Shown here piece after piece: positions 1 through 8,095 of a stretch of DNA of 64,000 nucleotides. The first letter of the stretch is position 1, and each line of letters begins with the position of its first letter. The translations under genes were made by a program, and so were the position numbers. Location: contig NZ_CP061913.1 of NCBI RefSeq assembly GCF_019904175.1, positions 2,852,001 to 2,916,000 of the forward strand. Reading direction: 5' to 3'. The DNA comes from Dactylosporangium vinaceum (GTDB taxonomy: Bacteria; Actinomycetota; Actinomycetes; Mycobacteriales; Micromonosporaceae). Below the pieces are notes generated by a model. It ran no database searches, was not told the DNA's origin, and was given only the letters and a program-made list of their open reading frames with translations.

Positions 1-903
1 GTTGACCCGGCCCATGGGGAGTACGACGGACTGCCCGGCCAGCTCGGGCATGCGCTCGCCCTGCTCGGCGCGGTTGAGCTCCAGGCACATCCGGCACGCG
101 CTCACGCCCGGCTCGACGGACCAGTAGAAGAGCGTGGAGTACAGCAGGCCGCCCGTCACGAACGGGATGCCGAGGGCGAAGCAGGCCTCGTTGACCCGCA
201 GATGCACGTCGTCGGGAGAGTCGATGGCGCAGACGACGATCGAGGCGCCCCGCCCGAGCCGGACGATCGCGTCGACGTCGGTGACCCGCTCGTGGACGGC
301 CTCGACGACTGTGCCGTCGCGGGAGTAGCGGGCCGCCCAGTCGCGGGCCGCGTCGACCTTGGGGCGTCCGAGGTCGTCGTGGTCGTACGCGAACTGCCGG
401 GCCAGGTTCTTCTCCTCGACCACGTCGAAGTCCACGAGCCGGACCCGCCCGGCGCCGAGCCCGACAAGCGACTGCAGGACTCCGCTGCCCATCCCGCCCG
501 CGCCGAGCAGCAGCACGTCGGCCGCGGCCATGGCCCGCTGGAACTGCGCGCTGGGCCGGTCGAGCCCCGCGTAGAGGTCGTAGAAGCGCAGGTTGCTCTC
601 GTGCCGCCGCCGCGTCGCGGGGTCGAGCCCGGCGTCGGCTCCGGCGCCCAGCAGGACGCCGACGTCGTCGAGGGCCGCGACCGCGGCGGCCATCTCGTCC
701 TCGGTGACGGTGAACCCGCGCCGGTGCATGGCGGCCGGGAGCTCGGCGACGGTCCGCGACCCTTCGGCCAGCACCTGCAGCAGCGCGGTGACGCTGCCGT
801 CGGCGTCGTCGAGGTACGTCGCCTCGAGCGCGCGGCCCAGGAGGATCACCTCGTCCGGCCGCTGGATGACGGAAATAGGTTTGAGCTTGGGCATGACCCG
901 CAT
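1..903 (-). CDS. E1/ThiF-like adenylyltransferase with N-terminal RRE-like region (partial)
   Basis: The gene runs off the left edge, so 301 residues of the N-terminal side are visible. E1/MoeB/ThiF enzymes adenylate a protein or peptide C-terminus using ATP. The nucleotide-binding motif LLLGAGGMGSG (about residues 130-140) is followed by an acidic strand (VRLVDFDVVEEKNLARQF) typical of the family. A CxxC (CRMC) near the edge could be half of a zinc site; its partner would lie outside the window. The first ~85 residues (start MRVMPKLKP, then a small helical region) resemble the PqqD-like RiPP recognition element fused to some E1 enzymes; that is inference. ATG at 903 has a GGAGGAG ribosome site 7 nt upstream. 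It lies just downstream of a 27-codon ORF and a hairpin, suggesting a RiPP-type maturation role. Confidence 0.85.
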   Translation of the reverse strand, partial: MRVMPKLKPISVIQRPDEVILLGRALEATYLDDADGSVTALLQVLAEGSRTVAELPAAMHRRGFTVTEDEMAAAVAALDDVGVLLGAGADAGLDPATRRRHESNLRFYDLYAGLDRPSAQFQRAMAAADVLLLGAGGMGSGVLQSLVGLGAGRVRLVDFDVVEEKNLARQFAYDHDDLGRPKVDAARDWAARYSRDGTVVEAVHERVTDVDAIVRLGRGASIVVCAIDSPDDVHLRVNEACFALGIPFVTGGLLYSTLFYWSVEPGVSACRMCLELNRAEQGERMPELAGQSVVLPMGRVN

Positions 904-929
904 CGGAAATCTCCTCCGGACAAGCGACA

Positions 930-954
930 GGCCCGGCGGGGTGTCCGCCGGGCC
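930..954 (-). promoter_or_regulatory. Hairpin between small-peptide ORF and ThiF-like gene
   Basis: A perfect 10-bp inverted repeat (GGCCCGGCGG / CCGCCGGGCC) with a 5-nt loop sits between the stop of the 27-codon ORF (970) and the ribosome site of the E1-like gene. There is no T-tract. A partial attenuator or mRNA-stabilising stem-loop that raises precursor transcript over enzyme transcript is the likely role by analogy with RiPP operons; this is inference. Confidence 0.55.
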
Positions 955-969
955 GGTCATTTATGTGGG

Positions 970-1053
970 TCAGACGGCGCCCTGGGGCGCGTCCGGGTCG
1001 AGGTGGATGCGGGTGGCCTCGATCGGCTCGACCTTCTTGACCTTGATCTTCAC
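970..1053 (-). CDS. 27-aa small peptide, candidate RiPP precursor
   Basis: This is a very short ORF with a GTG start at 1053, preceded by GGGAG six nt upstream, and a TGA stop at 970. The peptide has a lysine-rich N-terminus (KIKVKKVEP), a middle IEATRIHLDPD and a C-terminal APQGAV. It has no Cys and no signal peptide. Placement directly before a hairpin and an E1-like enzyme with an RRE-like region is the main argument that it is translated and is the substrate of that enzyme. No family is recognised. It could be a chance ORF, but the well-placed ribosome site and the hairpin make that less likely. Confidence 0.5.
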   Translation of the reverse strand: MKIKVKKVEPIEATRIHLDPDAPQGAV

Positions 1054-1205
1054 GTGGATCTCCCAATGGTTGTGGGTTCTATGTTCCGGCCGGGCCGGTA
1101 GCCCGCCGTTGAGAAAGAACTTAGGCAACGCATTGACCGCGAACAGTCACGGAGTCGACTGGCCGAGCGCGAAAAAACTACGTATCAGATCGAGGGTGTG
1201 CGCCC

Positions 1206-2459
1206 TCAGGGCACTTTCCGGCTGATCCGGTACCCGAGCGTGAGGAACGGCAGCCCGAAGACGGAGAATGCGTGGTCGGCCCGCAGCTCACCGTCCTGTA
1301 CATAGACGTCCAGCTCTTCGGCGAATCCCGGGACGCCAAGGGTCGTGAGGTTGCGGCTGGCGGCGTCGACGTAGCTGAGGTAGTGCCCGGTCTGCCCGTC
1401 GTGGCCCTTGCTGGTCAGCCGCAGCCCGCCGCCGGCCCGCCCGCGCGGTGCGAGCGTGGCGGTGAAGTTGGCCTGCGGGAGCGGGAAGCCGACGCTGACG
1501 TATCCGCGGCCGTCGTGGCGGTACGTCGTATAGATGCCGACGTAGATCGGCTCGCCGCTGTGGGCGAAGCTGCGAATCCACCCGCGCGTGCGCACGGCGC
1601 CGTCGGCCCCGCTGATGGTGTCGATGCGGCTGTGCACGCCCCGCTGGGCCTCCCGCAGGTTCATGGGTACGTTGGCCTGCCCGAGCGGCCGCGCGACGAG
1701 GGTCCGGTAGAGCAGATACCCGGGCCGCACCCAGGCCCGCCAGCGCGGCTCGATGTCCAGCGCGAACCGGGTGGTGTGCTCGTAGAACTCCCGCACCAGG
1801 GGGTCGACGCCGCCCGGGTCGAAGTCGGGACCTTCGAGCGCGTCGAGGGAGGCGACGATGCCGACGTCGGCCGCCGCCTCCTGGTAGGTGCCGCCGGTGG
1901 CCGCGGCCAGGTCCCGGACGTAGCCGGTGCCGACGTAGCGGGTCCGGGCCTCCAGCGGTACGACGAACGGCAGTTGCTCGGCGGTCGCACTCTCGGCGAG
2001 CAGCTGGATCTGCGGCTCGCGGAACACGAGCTGCGACACCGTCCGGAACGTCACCACGGTCGCCGCCGCCACCTGAGCCGCCGGCCGCCGGCGCATCGCC
2101 GCCCCCACCGCCAGCCCGACGACCGGCCCGAGCGCAACCTTGTGCGGCCGCACGCCCATCGCCCCGGCCACCGTACCGGCCGCCACCCCGACCGCGAGCG
2201 ACGACGCCCCGGCCTTCCCGGCGGCCCACCCCACGGGCGCGGCCAACGCCCCGCTGGCGGCGATCCGCGACCAGACCGCCGGCACCTCGTCGGGCTTCTG
2301 GCGGGCCCGCGCGGCGGCGTCGACGGCCGCCAGCACCCCGGCCCCGGCCAGCGCCCCACCGAGCACCGCCCGCGGCCGGCGATGCCCGGCGAGCGCCGCC
2401 CCGGCCGCCGCCCCCAGCAACGCCGCGAACCCGATCCCCTGCACCCGCTTCGCATCCAC
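1206..2459 (-). CDS. Hypothetical membrane protein with soluble C-terminal domain
   Basis: A 417-residue protein that I do not assign to a named family. The N-terminal ~150 residues are Ala/Gly/Val-rich hydrophobic stretches (about 8-27, 30-50 and 75-120) that look like several membrane segments. The remaining ~260 residues are soluble, with [20 protein letters not shown] and a C-terminal beta-rich part ending [16 protein letters not shown]. The GTG at 2457-2459 is chosen because an upstream extension would be Arg/Pro-rich and out of character; the ribosome site is weak. It is divergent from the RyR-domain gene and lies upstream of the small-peptide/E1 pair on the same strand, with ~150 nt between. 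Role unknown. Confidence 0.7.
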   Translation of the reverse strand: MDAKRVQGIGFAALLGAAAGAALAGHRRPRAVLGGALAGAGVLAAVDAAARARQKPDEVPAVWSRIAASGALAAPVGWAAGKAGASSLAVGVAAGTVAGAMGVRPHKVALGPVVGLAVGAAMRRRPAAQVAAATVVTFRTVSQLVFREPQIQLLAESATAEQLPFVVPLEARTRYVGTGYVRDLAAATGGTYQEAAADVGIVASLDALEGPDFDPGGVDPLVREFYEHTTRFALDIEPRWRAWVRPGYLLYRTLVARPLGQANVPMNLREAQRGVHSRIDTISGADGAVRTRGWIRSFAHSGEPIYVGIYTTYRHDGRGYVSVGFPLPQANFTATLAPRGRAGGGLRLTSKGHDGQTGHYLSYVDAASRNLTTLGVPGFAEELDVYVQDGELRADHAFSVFGLPFLTLGYRISRKVP

Positions 2460-2620
2460 GCGCCAAGTCTCACACGCCGGGACGCAGGGCCATGGCCGGG
2501 CACTTGTCCGCGAGCGCCGGGTCAGCCCCGGCGGCGGCCCGCTGCGGCTCGCGCCCGGCCGGCCCGACGAGCGCCGGCCGTTCACACTTGCGAGCGCTCA
2601 ACCGGAGACCGCGCAGGGCC

Positions 2621-2626
2621 TATGTT
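2621..2626 (+). promoter_or_regulatory. Possible -10 element of a leaderless transcript
   Basis: TATGTT ends six nt before the ATG at 2633, the position expected for a -10 hexamer of a leaderless mRNA. No convincing ribosome site precedes that ATG and no clear -35 is visible. Confidence 0.35.
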
Positions 2627-2632
2627 TGTCGC

Positions 2633-4291
2633 ATGACCAGGGCCGGCCTGACCCTCATCCGGTCCGTGTTCGTGGCCGTCGCCGTCGCCGCCGTCCTGCT
2701 CGGGCTCAGCGGGATGCACCAGCTGCTGCAGGCGCGCTCGCCGGGCTACGACCGCTGGGATCTGCCGTACTACACCCTGCAGCTGTTCGTCCTGAGCTCC
2801 GAGCCGCTCCAGGACGGCGGGCCGTACCCGTGGCAGCTGGAGGTGGCCCGCTTCCTGGCTCCGCTGTTCACGCTGCTCACGGTCGTGGAGACCGGGCGCG
2901 TGCTGCTCGGCGAGCAGCTGCGGCGGCTGCGCTCCCGCGCGGCGCGCGAGCACGCCGTGGTGCTGGGCGACACGCCGTTCGCGCGGGCCCTGACGGAGCG
3001 GTTGACGGCGGCCGGCCGGCGGGTGGTGACGGTCGCCGCCCGGCCCGGCGACACGATCACCCTCGCGATGCTGCGCGGGGCCGGGCTGCGGCAGGCCCGG
3101 CACGTGTACGTCTGCGGCCGCCACGACGAGACCAACCACGCGGCGACGGTCGTCGTCCGTGACGCCATCGCCGGGCTGGCCCGCCCGCCGTGGGTCTACG
3201 TGCAACTCAACCGGGCCAAGGAGTGCCAGGCGCTGCAGGCCCGCCGGCTCGGTGCGGCCGGCGCCGGCCGCTTCCGGCTCGAGTACTTCCACGTCGACGA
3301 CATCGCCGCCCGCAACCTCTACCGGCTGCATCCGCTGCACCCGCCGGCGGGCGGCGGCCCGGTCCGGGTGATCATCGCCGGCGCCGGTGACTTCCGCCGG
3401 CCGCTCATCGTCGAGACGGTGGCCCGGTTTCGCCACGCCCCGGCGCAGCTGCGGCTCACCGTCGTCGGGCCCGGCTCGCAGCGCACGGTCGCCGAGCTCG
3501 CCGCGCGCTTCCCGTTCCTGGCCGCCGCCGACATCGCCGCCGGCGAGGACGAGCTCGACCCGGGGCGGCCCGGCGCCGCCGGCTGCGAGCGGCTCTACCT
3601 CTGCCACGCCGATGAGCAGGCGTCCCTGGACCTGGCGCTGAGCAGCCCGGCGCTGTGGCGGGCGGTCACCGGTACCATCGTCGTCGTCACCCACACCCAC
3701 GGCGCCCTCGCCGAGGCGTTCCACGGCCGCCCGGGTGTCGACCTGCTCGACGAGGTCGGCCGGAAGCTGCTGATCTTCCCGGTCCTGACCCGCGCCTGCG
3801 ACGCCGGCATCATCACCGACGATCTCACCGAGCGCCTGGCCCGCCGCATCCACGAGCGCTATCTCGCCACCTCCGGCCAGGGCGGCGGACCCGGCTGGGC
3901 CGGCCTGGCCGAGTCGGTCCGCAACGCCAACCGCGCGCAGGTCGAGGGGATCGCCGAGAAGCTGCGGGCGCTCGGCTGCGTGATCGCGGTCCGTGGCCAC
4001 CAGGATGGCGATGCGAGCATGCGGCCCGAGGAGATCGAGCGGCTCGCGATCGTGGAGCACGACCGCTGGCAGGCGGAGCGGCGCGCGCAGGGCTGGCGCC
4101 ACGGCCCGGTCCGCGACGACGGCCGGCGTCGCCACCCCGACCTGGTGAGCTGGCCGGAGCTGAGCGAGGCGAGCCGGGAGCAGGCCCGCGACGTGGTCCG
4201 CTGGCTGCCGGAGCTCCTCGCCGACGAGGGCTTCTCGCTCGTGCGGCTGCAGCCGGCGAGCGCGCCGGCACCGCGGCTCAGCGGCCGTTGA
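2633..4291 (+). CDS. Membrane-anchored TrkA-N/RyR domain protein
   Basis: A 552-residue protein. One hydrophobic helix at ~5-28 and a second around 80-95 would place it in the membrane; the rest is cytoplasmic. A Rossmann/RCK-like NAD-binding region follows (AVVLGDTPFARALTERLTAAGRRVV, about residues 102-130) with a second similar unit beginning VRVIIAGAGDF (~245). The C-terminus (about 475-545) matches the RyR domain, with EHDRWQAERRAQGWRHGPVRD and a trailing WPELS. Such TrkA-N/RyR proteins are thought to be channel-like or nucleotide sensors in signalling and conflict loci; the ligand is unknown. It is convergent with the deoxyribosyltransferase-like gene, overlapping it by 14 nt. The ATG at 2633 is preceded by a possible -10 rather than a ribosome site. 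Confidence 0.8.
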   Translation: MTRAGLTLIRSVFVAVAVAAVLLGLSGMHQLLQARSPGYDRWDLPYYTLQLFVLSSEPLQDGGPYPWQLEVARFLAPLFTLLTVVETGRVLLGEQLRRLRSRAAREHAVVLGDTPFARALTERLTAAGRRVVTVAARPGDTITLAMLRGAGLRQARHVYVCGRHDETNHAATVVVRDAIAGLARPPWVYVQLNRAKECQALQARRLGAAGAGRFRLEYFHVDDIAARNLYRLHPLHPPAGGGPVRVIIAGAGDFRRPLIVETVARFRHAPAQLRLTVVGPGSQRTVAELAARFPFLAAADIAAGEDELDPGRPGAAGCERLYLCHADEQASLDLALSSPALWRAVTGTIVVVTHTHGALAEAFHGRPGVDLLDEVGRKLLIFPVLTRACDAGIITDDLTERLARRIHERYLATSGQGGGPGWAGLAESVRNANRAQVEGIAEKLRALGCVIAVRGHQDGDASMRPEEIERLAIVEHDRWQAERRAQGWRHGPVRDDGRRRHPDLVSWPELSEASREQARDVVRWLPELLADEGFSLVRLQPASAPAPRLSGR

Positions 4292-5060
4292 GCGCGCGCA
4301 GCGCCTGGACCCAGCTCACGAACCGGCCGGGCAGCTCCGTGCCGGAGCCGAGGCGGGCCAGGTCCTCGTCGGTCACCGCACCGCGGCGGGTCAGCTCCTC
4401 GACGAGCGTGCGCACCCGCGCGAACGCGGCCTGGTCGGCTCCGGAGGCCGGGTCGGGGGTGCTGCGCTCGCCGAGCACGGCCGCCCGCAGCTCCTGCAGC
4501 GCCTCGGCGACCTGCGGCAGCGCCTGGCTCACCTGGGTCAGCACCGCGGTCTCGGCCGAGCTCGACCCGCGCAGCTCCTGGGTCGCGACCGCGTAGGAGA
4601 TCGGGGTGACGACCCGCTCCATGTTCTGGTCCAGCCAGGTGATCGACTCGCGCAGCTGGTCCTTGGCCCGGTCCAGCGCCTCCGGGTCGAAGTCCACGAG
4701 GATCGTCCGCATGCCGTGCACGTCGAACGGCAGCACCTGAGTGTGCTCGATGAGCTGCACGAACGGCTTGCGCACCGCGTGTCGCACGGCGAGCTCGTAG
4801 AAGACGTTGGGGTTGAGGTCGGTCAGGTCGGCGATCACCAGGTCGTCGCTGATGATGCGGTCGATGACCTCGGAGGTGATGTACCCGACCTTGTTGATCT
4901 CGTCGCCGCGCTCGGCGACGAAGCCCATCTCCTCGACGACCGGCTTGATCAGATACCGCATCACCTTGTTGCTGCGGACCCGCGTCGGGCTGCCCTCGTC
5001 ACCGATCGGCGCGATCACGAAGCAGCGTCGGGGTGTTTGCGCGGTCACGGGGTCCGGCAT
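4278..5060 (-). CDS. Nucleoside deoxyribosyltransferase/TIR-like fold protein
   Basis: A 260-residue protein. The N-terminal ~130 residues (RRCFVIAPIGDEGS, then SDDLVIADLTDLNPNVFYELAVRHA) fit the Rossmann-like fold of nucleoside 2-deoxyribosyltransferases and related NAD/nucleotide-processing domains common in bacterial defence and signalling loci. The NVFYELAVRHA stretch contains the conserved acidic residue of this fold. The C-terminal half is helical, with no recognised domain. The ATG at 5058-5060 lies inside the end of the HExxH gene (16-nt overlap), indicating translational coupling to the fxsB operon. Whether it is an enzyme or a nucleotide sensor is not determinable here. Confidence 0.7.
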   Translation of the reverse strand: MPDPVTAQTPRRCFVIAPIGDEGSPTRVRSNKVMRYLIKPVVEEMGFVAERGDEINKVGYITSEVIDRIISDDLVIADLTDLNPNVFYELAVRHAVRKPFVQLIEHTQVLPFDVHGMRTILVDFDPEALDRAKDQLRESITWLDQNMERVVTPISYAVATQELRGSSSAETAVLTQVSQALPQVAEALQELRAAVLGERSTPDPASGADQAAFARVRTLVEELTRRGAVTDEDLARLGSGTELPGRFVSWVQALRALNGR

Positions 5061-6406
5061 GCGACAAGCGTAGACGAGCTGTACCAGGCATCGGCGCCGT
5101 GGGGATGGGTGCGGCGCCACTCGGCCAGGTGCGCGGCGGCCGCGTCCCGGGCCGCCGCCGCGGCCCGCTCGGAGGCCGGCTCCTGCCGCCAGCGGTGCAC
5201 CCGGGCCAGCATCCGCGCGGTCACGAAGCGGCCCATGTCCGTCAGCGCCGGATGGCGCAGCAGCATCCGGGCCACGTCGTGCGTCGCACCCGCCCACCGG
5301 TGGAACTGCACGTCGGCCTCGTCCCTCGCCTGCGGGTCGGCCTCGACGAGGCGCTGGGTGCGCCAGAACCGGGCGACGGCCAGGAAGGCGTAGGCGCCGT
5401 CGAGCAGCGCACCGAGCGGGCGCGGATCGGATCGCCACGGGGCGTAGTACAGCTCGCCCGGCGCCTCCTCACCCAGCAGCGGATGGAGCCGGGCCAGCAC
5501 GATGAACTTGGAGTGCTGCAGCTCGTGCGCGAGCGCCAGCGCGGTCGTGCGCGGCCCGGCCGGGGCCGACAGCGCCACCGCACCGAACGCCCCGGCGAAC
5601 GTGCTGCTGGTCGTGCCCTGCGCCGGGTCGGCCAGCGGCACCAGCACCCGCAGCGCCGCGGCGACCTCGTGGGCCGTGCCGCGGTGATGCGAGCCGAGCA
5701 GCGCCCAGGCCGCCGCCAGCCCGTCGCGCCAGCGGTCGGGCTCCGGCTCACCGGGCCCGACACCCCGCTCCGCGCAGTACGCGGCGCCGAGCGCATGGTG
5801 CCACGACGCGAAGTCGAGATCGGCGGCCAGCCGCAGCCCGTCGTGGGTCGTGTCGATCCGCACGGCCGGGTGCCAGCGCGGGCCGCCACCGGCCGGCACC
5901 GCCACCGGCTCCGGCTCCCCGCCGGGCCCGGTGCGCAGCCGCAGCAGGCCGGCGGCACCGGCGTCGAACCAGCCCACGCCCGGCAGCGCGATGTACCGGC
6001 CGCCGTCCGGATTGGCCGGCACGTCGACCAGGGCCGGCAGCCCCGCGCGGGCCGCGGCCGACGCGGCGACGGCCGCCATGAACCCGGGGTTCGCGCCGTC
6101 CGGCCGCGCGCCGTGCAGCGTCCGGACCGTGTGCACCGCCCACGCCGCGACGGCCGGATGGGTCAGCAGCGCGACGACGCTCGCCGCGGCGGCCCGCTCG
6201 ACGTCGAGCAGCACCGCGAACGCCCGCCCCACGAGCGCCGCGTGCGGATGCCGGACGGCGGCGCTGCGCTCGACGATGTGGTGCATCAGCAGCCGCGTCC
6301 GGCTCAGCTCCGCGTCGCGCAGGCAGCGCACCGCCACCGGCCCGCCCCCACCGGCCGCCAGGGCGCACAGGACCCGCCGGGGCAGCTCGTGGCTGGGAAC
6401 GGTCAT
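5045..6406 (-). CDS. HExxH-type putative peptide beta-hydroxylase of an FxSxx system
   Basis: A 453-residue protein with a HELQH motif at residues 294-298, matching the HEXXH-motif modification proteins encoded beside FxsB radical SAM enzymes; some members are known alpha-ketoglutarate-dependent peptide beta-hydroxylases. In some loci this domain is fused to FxsB; here it is a separate gene starting 5 nt after the fxsB stop. The helical N-terminal half (LLMHHIVERSA, about 39-49) is typical of the family. The likely substrate is the FxsA peptide. The downstream gene overlaps its 3' end by 16 nt, so the three genes form one transcript. Family assignment is firm; the chemistry is inferred. Confidence 0.82.
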   Translation of the reverse strand: MTVPSHELPRRVLCALAAGGGGPVAVRCLRDAELSRTRLLMHHIVERSAAVRHPHAALVGRAFAVLLDVERAAAASVVALLTHPAVAAWAVHTVRTLHGARPDGANPGFMAAVAASAAARAGLPALVDVPANPDGGRYIALPGVGWFDAGAAGLLRLRTGPGGEPEPVAVPAGGGPRWHPAVRIDTTHDGLRLAADLDFASWHHALGAAYCAERGVGPGEPEPDRWRDGLAAAWALLGSHHRGTAHEVAAALRVLVPLADPAQGTTSSTFAGAFGAVALSAPAGPRTTALALAHELQHSKFIVLARLHPLLGEEAPGELYYAPWRSDPRPLGALLDGAYAFLAVARFWRTQRLVEADPQARDEADVQFHRWAGATHDVARMLLRHPALTDMGRFVTARMLARVHRWRQEPASERAAAAARDAAAAHLAEWRRTHPHGADAWYSSSTLVACRTP

Positions 6407-6411
6407 TGGCG

Positions 6412-7605
6412 TCAGGCCGAGAGCCTGGGCATCCGCTCCACGTCGCGGGCGACGGCCCGCCGGATGTGGCTGATGAGGGCGAAGAGGTCGGGGCAGTACA
6501 CGGACGGGTTGGCGAACCCGTGGCCGGCCCGGTAGCGGTGGGCCGGCAGCCCGCCGCCGCAGACGCTGAGCAGGGCGCACGCCCGGCACTGGGCGCCGAG
6601 CCGGTGCAGCCCGGCGAGCCGGGCCCGCACGGCGGGAACGGTGAGCACGTCGTCGAAGGCGTGCCGGACGACGTCGAGGCCGGTGTCGGCCGCGCCCTCC
6701 AGGGAGGCGTTGACGGTGTCGCCGCACTCGACGGTGCCGTCGGTGTTGACCACGAGGTAGCCGGCCGGGCCGCGGCCGACGCCGTCGACCCGGGAGCGGC
6801 CGCCGAGCAGGGTCTGCATGATGTCGTCGAAGAGCCGGACGCCGGTGGCGCCGTCGCCGGCGTACCAGGCGTCGAAGATCGGGATGAGCCAGTCGGCGTA
6901 GGGCGTGGCCCCGGGGTCGGGTCCGCGGCGCGGCGGCGGGGCCGTCCAGTTGCCGTGCGGCAGGAGGAAGTCGATCTGCGGCGGGGCGTGGGTGAGCAGG
7001 GCGCGGTAGGTCCCGATGGGGTCGTTGCGCAGGTCGACGGTGCACAGCAGCCCGCTGAACAGCGGCCGGTACTCCGGCCGCGCGAGCCGCTGCAGCGCCT
7101 GCTGGACCCGCTCGTGGCTGCCGTGCCCGTCGCGCCGGCGGCGGTGGCGGTCGTGGGCCCGGGCGTCGCCGTCCAGGCTGACGCTGACGCCGATGCCGTG
7201 CTCGGCCAGGACGGTCAGCACGGCGTCGTCGAGCAGCACGCCGTTCGTCTGGATGTCGACCCCGGCCCGGCACCCGGCCGGCAGGGCGTCGCGCACGGCC
7301 GCGGCCACCTCGCCGATCGGGCCGGCCCCGGCCAGCAGCGGCTCTCCGCCGTGCAGCACGACGCTGACGGCGTCGAGCCGGTGCGCGCGGGCGTGCTCGC
7401 CGATCCGCTCGGCGGTGCGGCCGGCGATGGCGGCACTCATCAACGCCGGTCGATCACGCCAGCGGCGGTCGGCCATCGTGTAGACGTAGCAGTAGTCGCA
7501 CGCAAGATCGCAGCGGCCGGCCAGCTTCAGGACGAACTGGCTGAACGACGCATTGGCGAAGTTGTATTCTGGGTGCAATGATCTGTCACCAAAACTGCTA
7601 GACAT
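6412..7605 (-). CDS. fxsB: FxsB-type radical SAM/SPASM peptide maturase
   Basis: A 397-residue radical SAM enzyme. The SAM-cluster motif CDLACDYCY has its cysteines at about 32, 36 and 39. SVVLHGGEPLL follows (GGEP motif), and the C-terminal SPASM part carries CGDT, CRACALLSVCGGG and a late Cys (VYCPD) for auxiliary clusters. FxsB enzymes form a three-residue cyclophane on the Phe-x-Ser motif of FxsA. The ATG at 7605 is preferred (MSSSFGDRSLHPEYNF) because GGAG lies just upstream and residues beyond it look non-coding. The gene is divergent from fxsA, with 177 nt between, and heads a three-gene operon with the HExxH protein and the deoxyribosyltransferase-like protein. Confidence 0.9.
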   Translation of the reverse strand: MSSSFGDRSLHPEYNFANASFSQFVLKLAGRCDLACDYCYVYTMADRRWRDRPALMSAAIAGRTAERIGEHARAHRLDAVSVVLHGGEPLLAGAGPIGEVAAAVRDALPAGCRAGVDIQTNGVLLDDAVLTVLAEHGIGVSVSLDGDARAHDRHRRRRDGHGSHERVQQALQRLARPEYRPLFSGLLCTVDLRNDPIGTYRALLTHAPPQIDFLLPHGNWTAPPPRRGPDPGATPYADWLIPIFDAWYAGDGATGVRLFDDIMQTLLGGRSRVDGVGRGPAGYLVVNTDGTVECGDTVNASLEGAADTGLDVVRHAFDDVLTVPAVRARLAGLHRLGAQCRACALLSVCGGGLPAHRYRAGHGFANPSVYCPDLFALISHIRRAVARDVERMPRLSA

Positions 7606-7782
7606 CGTGCTCCACAGTGGTGACGATCGACCAAATCTATTGCGCGCTGACTGGATGTTACCGTAATGGCACGTCGCCAGTCCAGCATCGGCGGTGATCA
7701 CTGTCATCCAACGGGGGACGGGCGCGGCGCGGCGCTCGTCGGCAGCCACTACGATGACGACGGGACGGATGGGTGCAGCGAC

Positions 7783-7974
7783 GTGGAAGCGGAGCGGGAA
7801 GAGGCGGCGGCGCCCCTGGTGGACGTCGGTCACCTGCGGTTCACCGACCTGCAGGCGATGGCCCCGACGGTGCTCGCGGCGGCGATCGAACGGGTGTTGC
7901 GCGACGCTTGCGCCCCCGGTCCCCGTGACAGGAAGTTCGAGAGTGCGTTGATCCGGGAAAGCGCGCCGAATTGA
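7783..7974 (+). CDS. fxsA: FxsA-like precursor peptide with extended C-terminus
   Basis: A 63-residue acidic small protein. The leader-like part begins MEAEREEAAAPLVDVGHL and contains a helix (MAPTVLAAAIERVL), as in FXSXX-COOH peptides. The expected Phe-x-Ser-x-x motif is present as FESAL at residues 52-56, but seven residues (IRESAPN) follow it, whereas canonical members end at the motif. The GTG at 7783 gives the usual family length; a G-rich GGATGGG lies upstream. An in-frame ATG at 7666 would add 39 Gly/His/Asp-rich residues unlike the family. Its position, divergent from fxsB and upstream of the TPR protein, supports the call. Confidence 0.75.
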   Translation: MEAEREEAAAPLVDVGHLRFTDLQAMAPTVLAAAIERVLRDACAPGPRDRKFESALIRESAPN

Positions 7975-8002
7975 TCACCGTCCCCTGACTGGTGGCCGTT
8001 CG

Positions 8003-8035
8003 GTTGACCCATTCCGGAAATGCGCTGGTGTCAAC
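8003..8035 (+). promoter_or_regulatory. Possible hairpin between fxsA and the TPR gene
   Basis: GTTGAC-CCA (8003-8011) can pair with TGG-T-GTCAAC (8026-8035), leaving one bulged base and a 14-nt loop. It lies in the 121-nt gap after the precursor gene, where an attenuator might sit. Weak on its own. Confidence 0.25.
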
Positions 8036-8095
8036 TGGGCGGAGCGGTGCCGAACAATCGGCCGACGCGTCCGGCCGCTTCGGCAGGGGAGTGAC

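Noticed and set aside
1172..1207. Terminator after the hypothetical membrane protein gene
   Set aside because: The 5-bp stem (GAGGG/CCCTC) is short and the T6 run on the minus strand is about 14 nt away, so the support is weak.
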